A stretch of 7,929 nucleotides of DNA from Actinomycetota bacterium (GTDB lineage Bacteria > Actinomycetota > Humimicrobiia > Humimicrobiales > Humimicrobiaceae), in assembly GCA_023379515.1 (NCBI GenBank), contig JAMCQQ010000054.1, positions 1 through 7,929 on the forward strand, given 5' to 3'. Position numbers and translations under genes: made by a program. Every line of letters starts with the position of its first letter. Positions within the stretch are counted from its first letter, which is position 1. Under the pieces are notes generated by a model. The model worked only from the letters and a program-made list of their open reading frames with translations, had not been told where the DNA came from and ran no database searches. Positions 1 through 5,887 of this stretch are shown here, piece after piece.

Positions 1-30
1 AATTCCGATTAGTGAAAGTAAAAATTTCAT
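1..30 (-). CDS. 5' end of an unidentified gene, cut by the window edge
   Basis: Only the first ten codons are visible, reading MKFLLSLIGI on the minus strand. The short Lys followed by hydrophobic residues looks like the start of a signal peptide or membrane anchor, but ten residues cannot identify a protein. The start is supported by a good promoter immediately upstream (-10 at 41-46). The predicted transcript would begin only about 4 nt before the ATG, so translation would be almost leaderless. An AGGAG sequence (32-36) ends 1 nt before the ATG, which is too close to act as a normal ribosome binding site. Confidence 0.5.
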   Translation of the reverse strand, partial: MKFLLSLIGI

Positions 31-40
31 ACTCCTAAAT

Positions 41-69
41 ATTCTATCACGGGTTGTCAAGAGTGTCAA
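41..69 (-). promoter_or_regulatory. Sigma70-type promoter with duplicated -35 box
   Basis: On the minus strand there is TTGACA (64-69, perfect), a 17-nt spacer and TAGAAT (41-46, 5 of 6). A second TTGACA lies inside the spacer at 55-60, three bases after the first. Downstream is the partial gene starting at 30. The second box is too near the -10 to serve as its -35, so it may be an operator half-site or coincidence. Confidence 0.7.
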
Positions 70-191
70 CCTATAGCAAAAACAGCCCCAAAAATGGATA
101 AACCTAGAGTAAATTTGATTCCGAATAGACTATTATTTCAATATAATCGTAATCAGTAAAAAAATGGGGATAACTTGGGAATAAGATAAAA

Positions 192-947
192 TTAGTAATT
201 TGTCAGAGGGGAAAGAAGAGAACTGATTGGCGGTTTGTAATCGTATACAAGCGCGGATTTTATCCAAAGCTTAATGTAAGACGGGTATTTCTTGAGGGTT
301 TGGAAATAATTGTCCTCGCTTTTCCGGTGGTAATAGAGGTATTCGGGGATGTTTTCAAAATTTCCGAATTTAACGAGCTTCATAAATAATTCGACAAAGA
401 TTAAGGGATAGAAGTTTAAATTAAATTTAAGGATATCTTTGGGTAAAATAGAGCGATTTATCATAACGGTTTCAAACTGGGTCGATTGTCCGGTTAAAAG
501 CTTTTGGCAAACGATCTCACTCTGTATGGGGAAATCGCTTTTTCCGAAGGTCCGGCCTTTTTCGTTAATAAATGTGCATTGGGTTCCAACTGCGACTGTT
601 TTTTGGTTGGTTTCTAAAAATGTGACTTGTTTTTTAATGCGGTTTAAGTAGTTAATATCTTTGGGGCGGCAGAACGCGATATATTTTCCTTTAGCGCGCC
701 GTAAACATCTGTTCATTGTTACGACTACGCCGTATCTTTTGACATTCTTATAAACGCGTACCCGCGCATCCATTTTTTTAAATTCTTTAAGTATCTTATA
801 CGAGTCGTCTCTAGAAAAGTCGTCGATCGCGATTATTTCGATATCTTTATAGACTTGATTTAAGAGGCTTTCCAGGCACGGGACTAAATAAGGGCTTGCG
901 TTGTAAACGGGTAAAATAACAGAAACTAATGATTCATTGTATTTCAT
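192..947 (-). CDS. GT2-fold glycosyltransferase-like protein, probably catalytically degenerate
   Basis: This 251-residue protein has the GT-A fold signature of family 2 glycosyltransferases. It has the N-terminal strand and loop SVILPVYNASPYL (9-21), the NQVYKDIEIIAIDD nucleotide-binding region (30-43) and KGKYIAF (86-92). Residues 98-110 match the part that normally follows the DXD motif, and the C-terminus resembles the usual 'NIPE-YYR' ending (199-208). In active relatives KGKYIA is followed by a DADD/DSDD-type metal-binding motif; here it is RPKD (94-97). The later ED pair of the catalytic base, expected before 'LWLRL', aligns with IF in LIFVELFMKL (182-191). The sugar-nucleotide pocket seems kept while the catalytic acids are lost, so it may be a pseudoenzyme or a diverged enzyme with another chemistry. 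The frame is intact from ATG to TAA. There is no Shine-Dalgarno upstream; a promoter lies at 1009-1038. Family fold is confident, activity is not. Confidence 0.88.
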   Translation of the reverse strand: MKYNESLVSVILPVYNASPYLVPCLESLLNQVYKDIEIIAIDDFSRDDSYKILKEFKKMDARVRVYKNVKRYGVVVTMNRCLRRAKGKYIAFCRPKDINYLNRIKKQVTFLETNQKTVAVGTQCTFINEKGRTFGKSDFPIQSEIVCQKLLTGQSTQFETVMINRSILPKDILKFNLNFYPLIFVELFMKLVKFGNFENIPEYLYYHRKSEDNYFQTLKKYPSYIKLWIKSALVYDYKPPISSLLSPLTNY

Positions 948-1008
948 AAAAAATTTTTCGGGGCAATTAGTATTACATGAGGGCAGACATAAATATATTA
1001 AGAGTTAA

Positions 1009-1038
1009 AGTCTAACATATGTTGTCAAGGGTTGTCAA
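1009..1038 (-). promoter_or_regulatory. Promoter of the degenerate GT2 gene, with tandem TTGACA boxes
   Basis: On the minus strand there is TTGACA (1033-1038), an 18-nt spacer and TAGACT (1009-1014, 4 of 6) preceded by TG one base upstream, an extended -10. A second perfect TTGACA sits at 1023-1028, giving TTGACA-ACCC-TTGACA with a 10-bp period. The predicted start near 1002 leaves a leader of about 55 nt before the ATG at 947. The 10-mer GGGTTGTCAA (1029-1038, plus strand) recurs exactly at 51-60, so the gene is flanked by the same tandem motif. Confidence 0.5.
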
Positions 1039-1286
1039 ACATTATATGTAAAGGTCTCACCTTTACAGGTGTTTATAGTGTCTAATCTTTTCTTCCAAAG
1101 ATAGAATGTATCTCTTGAAATACCAAAGTGTCTTGAGGTTAGAGAGATATTCTCTCCATGGCTGTTGTAGAAATCAAACCACTCAAGTCTTTTAAGTGCT
1201 GTTTTTGATAAATTAGAAGAACAAATCTGAATCTCTGGAAATGTTTTGAAAGCCCGCATATACGAGCCATTGTACAATCCTTTCAA
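1035..1286 (-). pseudogene. Truncated IS481/integrase-like transposase, N-terminal HTH domain only
   Basis: The 83 residues begin MKGLYNGSYM and contain an unmistakable helix-turn-helix: residues about 27-69, including LKRLEWFDFYNSHGENISLT and FGISRDTFYLWKKRLD. This resembles the N-terminal domain of IS481-like/DDE integrase-type transposases found in many copies in Patescibacteria. Full-length members are several hundred residues long and continue into an rve/DDE catalytic domain. Here the similarity stops after KKRLD and the frame ends 14 residues later, with no trace of the catalytic core. The start is TTG (complement of 1284-1286) where relatives, from memory, have ATG at this position; the next ATG is codon 10. 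It lies 31 nt after the upstream GT2 gene on the same strand, and its 3' end overlaps the next promoter. Best read as a decayed insertion-sequence remnant; a stand-alone DNA-binding protein is less likely. Confidence 0.75.
1047..1067. repeat. 9-bp perfect inverted repeat with 3-nt loop
   Basis: Arms TGTAAAGGT (1047-1055) and ACCTTTACA (1059-1067) are perfect reverse complements around CTC. It lies in the 3' tail of the transposase remnant, exactly where similarity to the transposase family has ended, and just upstream of the tandem TTGACA boxes. No T-run follows on either strand, so it is not a typical intrinsic terminator. It could be an operator or a junction or end structure of the decayed element. 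Confidence 0.7.
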
Positions 1287-1317
1287 AACTTATCAACTGT
1301 ACGGTATGTATCGGGTC

Positions 1318-2061
1318 CTAGACATTTCTGAGCCAGGATTTAAAGGAATAGTCCAGTCTTAAGATCGATTTAAAAAGATTGATCTTAAATTTAAGAAGGT
1401 AAAATACGTGTTGAAGCCCGGTTTTGAATAGATTTTGTTTACTTTGATCAAAGATACGGTCTTTATAAGAGATAGGGAATTCGACGAATTTAAAATACGG
1501 GCTAATGATTGTTTTTAATTTGACTTCCAGAGAAAAATTCCAGCCTCCTTCGGTAAAGTCTAAATCATTAAAAACATTTCTTTTAAACACCCACATTCCG
1601 CTTAAACAATCTTGGAGTTTGTATCCGTACAAAGCGAGGATAAAAATATTTAGTATTTTTACTCCAAATGTTCTTACAGTAGACATTTTTTTAGGGTTTT
1701 TGAACGGTAGGCGATTACACGATATAAAATCCAGATTTTTCTTTAAGAGATGATTCACGATGGTTGGGATTTCCTCGGTGGGATATGATCCGTCTCCATC
1801 CATGCAGATTATAATATCGCCTTTTGCTTTTTTAATTCCTTTTTGCAAGGCAAAACCGTAGCCAATACCATTTTGGTTCTTTGTTTCGGAAAAAATCTTA
1901 ACCCCAAATTCCCGGGCTGTGTTTTTGGTTTTGTCGCTAGAATTATTGTCTACTACAATTACCTCATCAATTGTTTTGGGTAGGCTACCTAAAACCAATC
2001 GTAATGCTTTGGCTTCGTTTTTACAGGGAATTACGAGTGATAAATATTTATGCCGGGTCAT
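1318..2061 (-). CDS. GT2 family glycosyltransferase, DPM1/DPG synthase-like
   Basis: A 247-residue cytosolic or membrane-associated GT-A glycosyltransferase, close to the usual length for soluble polyprenyl-phosphate sugar transferases. Visible motifs are SLVIPCKNEAKAL (8-20), EVIVVDNNSSDKT (33-45) for nucleotide binding, the metal-binding DGD in CMDGDGSYP (87-94), DCLSGMWVFKR (151-161) matching the conserved D-x-x-SG segment, and ISYKDR (197-202) like the family's Y-x-x-R motif. There is no long C-terminal transmembrane pair. It probably transfers a sugar from a nucleotide donor to a lipid phosphate carrier, which would feed a GT-C enzyme such as the one encoded divergently. Donor and acceptor cannot be read from sequence. 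Unlike the neighbouring GT2 protein its catalytic motifs are intact. ATG start; no Shine-Dalgarno. A TATAAT lies 4 nt upstream of the ATG, too close to be its own promoter; a better one is at 2102-2130. Confidence 0.9.
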   Translation of the reverse strand: MTRHKYLSLVIPCKNEAKALRLVLGSLPKTIDEVIVVDNNSSDKTKNTAREFGVKIFSETKNQNGIGYGFALQKGIKKAKGDIIICMDGDGSYPTEEIPTIVNHLLKKNLDFISCNRLPFKNPKKMSTVRTFGVKILNIFILALYGYKLQDCLSGMWVFKRNVFNDLDFTEGGWNFSLEVKLKTIISPYFKFVEFPISYKDRIFDQSKQNLFKTGLQHVFYLLKFKINLFKSILRLDYSFKSWLRNV

Positions 2062-2074
2062 AATTATTATAGGA

Positions 2075-2103
2075 TTGATTTTTCTTCGCTATTTGAATAT
2101 AAT
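2075..2103 (+). promoter_or_regulatory. Plus-strand promoter for the three-gene glycan operon
   Basis: TTGATT (2075-2080, 4 of 6), a 17-nt spacer and a perfect TATAAT (2098-2103). The predicted start near 2110 gives a leader of about 47 nt to the ATG at 2157. A second candidate, TTTACA (2124-2129) with TAAAAT (2148-2153) at 18 nt, would start transcription at or inside the start codon and is less likely. Confidence 0.5.
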
Positions 2104-2130
2104 CATAACACATTAATATCCGTTTTACAA
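2102..2130 (-). promoter_or_regulatory. Minus-strand promoter for the DPM-like GT2 gene
   Basis: TTGTAA (2125-2130, 4 of 6), 17-nt spacer, TATGAT (2102-2107, 5 of 6) with an extended -10 TG one base upstream. The predicted leader is about 33 nt. Its -10 overlaps the -10 of the plus-strand promoter by two bases, so the two divergent transcription units may compete for polymerase. Confidence 0.45.
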
Positions 2131-2156
2131 TATAGATTATATCTGAATAAAATATT

Positions 2157-2906
2157 ATGAGGCTATTTATTATTATAATTATAGGACTATCATCTCTGGT
2201 TTTTACTCTTTCAAAAATACAAACAGACCACATTTTTATAAAAAATGGCGAGGTTAAAACTGCGGCTTACAATATTGATTTCTATAATAATTCTGGGAAG
2301 TTGATTTTGTCTGTTTCACCTTTAAACGACTATTATTACGACGGATTTGCTAAAGACCATTTATTAACTAAAATAAAGGCTTCGGATAAAGGCAGTTTAT
2401 TTCAACAAATTTCATTGACGATAAAAGGTTTGCTTTTTGGCGAAAAGCAGCTTATATGGAGAGCTTCGGGAAATAACTCAAAAGGTAATATCACGGTTAA
2501 TTATAGTATCGAAGACAAATCCGACAGAATAGAAATTACAAGAAAAGTGCAGTTTGTCAAAACAGTCGCAACCGGTATCGGCCAGGCGGTTATTTTTTGC
2601 CCGGATTGTCTGATTTCTGATAATATGCATAGGGTTTATTTCAATGGTAATTCGTTTAACGGGGAGAAAATGAATTTAGCCTTAAAATTAAATCTTCTGC
2701 CTTTTGTGCTGGGAGAGAATCAGTTTTTTCCGGCAGGCATTTCCAAAATCATCGTCTTAGATAGTAGGGGAAAGACACAGATAGAAATTCCTGTATCGCC
2801 CCGGGATCAGATATTTCTGCAGGATAAATGGCACTTGCTGGAGGTTAAATCAGTTATAAAAGACACCGAGAGCGTGCTAAAACAGAATCTTTACTTTCCG
2901 TCTTAA
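2157..2906 (+). CDS. Unrecognised membrane-anchored or secreted protein with CPDC motif
   Basis: I do not recognise this 249-residue protein. It starts with a strongly hydrophobic stretch (3-18, including a run of Ile), an uncleaved anchor or a signal peptide without an obvious cleavage site. The rest (about 20-249) looks beta-rich, with alternating polar and hydrophobic residues such as NITVNYSIED (111-120) and DRIEITRKVQFVK (123-135), suggesting an extracytoplasmic all-beta domain. The only two cysteines form CPDC at 148-151, a CxxC that could be a disulfide or a metal site; nothing else points to thioredoxin. It is the first gene of the operon and ends 1 nt before the GT-C-like gene. It may therefore be a partner or accessory of that membrane enzyme on the outside of the cell (inference from spacing). 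ATG start without Shine-Dalgarno. Confidence 0.85.
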   Translation: MRLFIIIIIGLSSLVFTLSKIQTDHIFIKNGEVKTAAYNIDFYNNSGKLILSVSPLNDYYYDGFAKDHLLTKIKASDKGSLFQQISLTIKGLLFGEKQLIWRASGNNSKGNITVNYSIEDKSDRIEITRKVQFVKTVATGIGQAVIFCPDCLISDNMHRVYFNGNSFNGEKMNLALKLNLLPFVLGENQFFPAGISKIIVLDSRGKTQIEIPVSPRDQIFLQDKWHLLEVKSVIKDTESVLKQNLYFPS

Positions 2907-2907
2907 T

Positions 2908-4710
2908 ATGATTATCGATTTTTTTATCAGTTTGTCGTTTTATTTTGTCCCATACCTAGCAGGCAGGTTTTTTACTAAAAATATAATTCAGGCGTGGATT
3001 TTGGGAGCCTTTACCTGGTTCATTTTGTATTTTTTTACAGCCGGAATATTAAACCTATTTGGATTTAGTAATTTTGCGCAAGTAATCAGGGTACTTGCTA
3101 TCGGAATAAGTATTTTATCTATTTTTAATATTGCCTTGTCTTTTAGAAAAAATAAGCCGCGGATAAATAAAAAAGCGATTTTGATTTTCTTTCCTTTGAT
3201 AGCTTTCGTTACATTAATATATTTTTTAATATGGTTAAGAAATACCCCTTATCCTTTACAGCTAAGCTGGGATACATATGAACACATAACCCTTGCTAAT
3301 ACAATTTCTCGAGGAAAACTGTCTTTATTAACGTCACAGATATCAGATACTTTTACGTTTAACAGTTATTCTCCTTTATTTCAGATTTTATTGTCTCTTC
3401 CAAAAATTATTTTTCAAAGAAATCTTTTGGGTGTTTATTGGTGGCTTCAGTACTGGCATTATTTATTAACGATTGTCGCCTCATTTTTTCTCGCGAAAAA
3501 GATTTTCAACAGCAATTTTTTCGGTTTTGTTTCTGCGGTTGTTGCCTCTTTGGTGTTTGAATCAATAATGGTGTATTCCTCATTGTTTTTAATACCGCAG
3601 ACGTTAGTGGCATTGATAATGATACTTATTTATATTCAGATTAAACAATACAGGTTAATATTACTGATTATTGCGGCAATAGTTGTTTTCTTGATGCACT
3701 ATGTCGTTGGTGTTCTCTGTTTATCAATTTTGGTCGTTTCCTTTTTGGTAAACCGATATAATCCGTCGAATGGTTTTTTAAATAAAGTTGTCATTTTTTC
3801 TACTTTACTATCGGCAGGCTTAATCGGCCTCAATTTTTTAGGACGTTGGCAGACGCTCGGAATTGAAGAGGCTTCGCATTTCAATTTTTCTCTACCCCAA
3901 AAAATAGTATTTCTTTTCGACTGGTACGGCCTTACTCTTTTTGCTTTTTCGCTTATAGGTTATATATTTATAGTAATAAAGGGAAATCAGGCTCAAAAAT
4001 TGCTTTTGGCTATCGCGCTTTTAGTTTTCGGCCTTTCGCTCGCGCCATTTTCTTATTTTCTTAAATTTTTTGTTTTGGGCAGGTATTTTGTTAATCTTCT
4101 TCTGGTTTGCGGGATTGGCGTCTTACTTATTAAATTGCCCAGATTTTTTAGGATGGTAGGCTTTTTTTGGATAGTAGTTGTTTTTCTTATAACTTTTTAT
4201 AAAAACCAGTTGGTTTATAAAGAGCCCCTCCGCTTCGAAAATATTGATACCCAAATATCAAAAGAGGAAGTTGCTGCCGGTGAATGGCTTTCTTTAAATT
4301 TAAGCAAAGACACTTTTCTAATTAGCGATCCTGGTACTCAATATGTTTTAGAGGCGGTATCCGGAATTAATACGCAGGGAGGAGCTTATATGAATTTGTC
4401 TACGCGTAAAACCCTGTCTGAGATAAATGATTTAAGCAATAAAAAGATGATAAAAGAGAAGCTCCTGAATATAAAAGATCAATTGTCATCCGAAAATAAA
4501 GCTAAAAGGGATACAATCTTTGTAATCGGCGGAAGATATTTTGCCTGGCAGAATTTCTCGGAAAAGGAAAAGGAAAGTTTCTTTTATAATGTCTGGGCGC
4601 CTAAAATTATGACCGAGCAAGACAGCGCATATGTAGATTTTTTAAAGAGCGATCAGGATTTTAAGCTTTTGTATAAAAACGACGAGATAGCTGTTTTTCA
4701 AATATTATGA
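2908..4710 (+). CDS. Polytopic GT-C-like membrane glycosyltransferase (putative)
   Basis: This 600-residue integral membrane protein has roughly 12-13 hydrophobic segments between residues 1 and 430 and a soluble C-terminal domain (431-600). After the fourth segment, at 119-128, comes LSWDTYEHIT in the first large external loop. That is where GT-C enzymes (PMT, ArnT, STT3 relatives) carry an acidic catalytic or metal-binding motif; D122 and E125 are candidates. Later GRYF (391-394) gives a conserved-looking Arg near the last helices. The C-terminal part, with AAGEWLSLNL (456-465) and a following ISDPG segment, resembles the periplasmic domains of GT-C proteins that bind the acceptor. GT-C enzymes take a sugar from a polyprenyl-phosphate carrier and transfer it to glycan, lipid or protein outside the membrane. 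The fit with the divergent DPM-like GT2 and the downstream GT4 supports this. Its stop overlaps the next start by 4 nt. Exact family unknown; a flippase or polymerase role is an alternative. Confidence 0.85.
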   Translation: MIIDFFISLSFYFVPYLAGRFFTKNIIQAWILGAFTWFILYFFTAGILNLFGFSNFAQVIRVLAIGISILSIFNIALSFRKNKPRINKKAILIFFPLIAFVTLIYFLIWLRNTPYPLQLSWDTYEHITLANTISRGKLSLLTSQISDTFTFNSYSPLFQILLSLPKIIFQRNLLGVYWWLQYWHYLLTIVASFFLAKKIFNSNFFGFVSAVVASLVFESIMVYSSLFLIPQTLVALIMILIYIQIKQYRLILLIIAAIVVFLMHYVVGVLCLSILVVSFLVNRYNPSNGFLNKVVIFSTLLSAGLIGLNFLGRWQTLGIEEASHFNFSLPQKIVFLFDWYGLTLFAFSLIGYIFIVIKGNQAQKLLLAIALLVFGLSLAPFSYFLKFFVLGRYFVNLLLVCGIGVLLIKLPRFFRMVGFFWIVVVFLITFYKNQLVYKEPLRFENIDTQISKEEVAAGEWLSLNLSKDTFLISDPGTQYVLEAVSGINTQGGAYMNLSTRKTLSEINDLSNKKMIKEKLLNIKDQLSSENKAKRDTIFVIGGRYFAWQNFSEKEKESFFYNVWAPKIMTEQDSAYVDFLKSDQDFKLLYKNDEIAVFQIL

Positions 4711-5819
4711 AAAGAATTTTAGTAATAACTCCGTTTTTTTATCCGCATATAGGGGGAAGCCAGCAATACATGCTGGATCTATATGTATTTATAAAGAAAA
4801 AATACTCTGATGTTTCGGTCGACGTACTCTGCTACAACACCGATAATGCCAAAAGAGTAGAGAATTATAAAGGTATTAATATATATAGAATTCCTTGCTG
4901 GAACACATTACCGGGCTTATTTTGTCTCGCAAACCCATTTTTACTTCTTGAATTTCTATATACTCATCGTAAATCTTACGATCTTATTCACTGTTCGACG
5001 AGGTTTTTTGATTCATCCTGGTGGGCTCCTTTATACGCCAAGTTAATCGGAAGAAAAATAATTATAACCGACCATTGTGCCGGGCATCCAATGCATAAAA
5101 ATACTGTTATAAGATTTATAGCAAAATTGATCGATTTAACCATAGTAAGATTATCTTTATCTCTTTTTGATATAGTTTTTGCTCAAAACAAGAAAACAAA
5201 GAACTTCTTAAAACAAGCCTTTGGGATAAATTCTTATCTGGCTTACCCGGGCATGAACAATAATTCCTTAAGGACGATTCGATTGTCTTCAAAAAATAGC
5301 AGAGTAAAAGTGGTTTATGTCGGCCGGATGATCGAATCCAAAGGGGTTCAAATTTTATTTGATATAGCAGGAGAGACCCCGAAGGTAGATTTTATATTTG
5401 CCGGTCCGGGACCGCTTGCTAATTCCTTCAAAAAAAAGGTTAAAAGATTTAAAATGACTAATATTTTAGTAAAAGGAGCCCTTTCAAAACCAGAGGTTAT
5501 AAAACTACTCTATAATTCCGACATTTTTGCCTATCCTTCATGGCACAGTGAAGGAATGCCGATGGCACTGCTTGAAGCAGCCGCGAGTAAAATCGCCGTA
5601 GTAGCTACAGATAGCGGGGGAGCAGGAGAAATAATAATAAACAATAAAACAGGATTAATGGTGAGGTCTAAAGACAAGAAGGTTTTTAAGAAGGCTTTAT
5701 ATAGATTAATTAATAGTAATACGCTCAGGAAAAGGTTGGGAGATAGTCTTTATAGATATTCGAGCGAAAAATTTTCCTGGGGAAAAACAGCAGAAGCGGT
5801 TATCAAGTATCTTCAATAG
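4707..5819 (+). CDS. GT4 family (GT-B fold) glycosyltransferase
   Basis: A 370-residue retaining glycosyltransferase of normal family length. The N-terminal Rossmann half opens with TPFFYPHIGGSQQYM (8-22), the glycine-rich acceptor-side loop, and has TDHCAGH (121-127). The C-terminal donor-binding half starts at about 200 with VVYVGRMIESKG (202-213). It continues with FAGPGP (231-236), the SDIFAYPSWHSEG segment (271-283) and the E-x7-E motif E282 to E290, which contacts the nucleotide sugar. A TDSGGAGEII segment follows (301-310). All catalytic features appear intact. It acts in the cytosol, probably adding a hexose to a lipid-linked or surface glycan precursor; the sugar cannot be told. It is the last gene of the operon, sharing ATGA with the previous gene (4707-4710), which implies coupled translation. 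A hairpin terminator follows the TAG. Confidence 0.95.
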   Translation: MKRILVITPFFYPHIGGSQQYMLDLYVFIKKKYSDVSVDVLCYNTDNAKRVENYKGINIYRIPCWNTLPGLFCLANPFLLLEFLYTHRKSYDLIHCSTRFFDSSWWAPLYAKLIGRKIIITDHCAGHPMHKNTVIRFIAKLIDLTIVRLSLSLFDIVFAQNKKTKNFLKQAFGINSYLAYPGMNNNSLRTIRLSSKNSRVKVVYVGRMIESKGVQILFDIAGETPKVDFIFAGPGPLANSFKKKVKRFKMTNILVKGALSKPEVIKLLYNSDIFAYPSWHSEGMPMALLEAAASKIAVVATDSGGAGEIIINNKTGLMVRSKDKKVFKKALYRLINSNTLRKRLGDSLYRYSSEKFSWGKTAEAVIKYLQ

Positions 5820-5829
5820 ATTCACCAAA

Positions 5830-5858
5830 AAATACGCGCCTCTTAAAAGCGCGTATTT
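5830..5858. terminator. Bidirectional intrinsic terminator between convergent genes
   Basis: A perfect 10-bp stem, AAATACGCGC (5830-5839) with GCGCGTATTT (5849-5858), and a 9-nt loop. On the minus strand the stem runs into six T (5827-5832), a good tail for ending the 327-residue gene. On the plus strand the tail TATTTAATTT is weaker but lies 10 nt after the GT4 stop. It is the only GC-rich hairpin in this spacer. Confidence 0.9.
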
Positions 5859-5887
5859 AATTTAAGCTTAAATAATTGAAAAATAAA

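Noticed and set aside
119..147. Plus-strand TATAAT at 142-147 as a promoter reading into the GT2 gene antisense.
   Set aside because: The corresponding -35 hexamer (TTCCGA) matches poorly, and there is no plus-strand gene downstream.
1269..1278. Perfect 10-bp palindrome ATTGTACAAT.
   Set aside because: Within codons 3-6 of the transposase remnant, and such short AT-rich palindromes are expected by chance.
1505..1753. Plus-strand open frame of 82 codons.
   Set aside because: It lies entirely inside the DPM-like GT2 gene on the other strand, has no start signals, and its translation looks random.
2048..2233. Minus-strand open frame of 61 codons across the divergent promoter region.
   Set aside because: It overlaps the starts of two well-supported genes and the promoters, and it has no recognisable domain.
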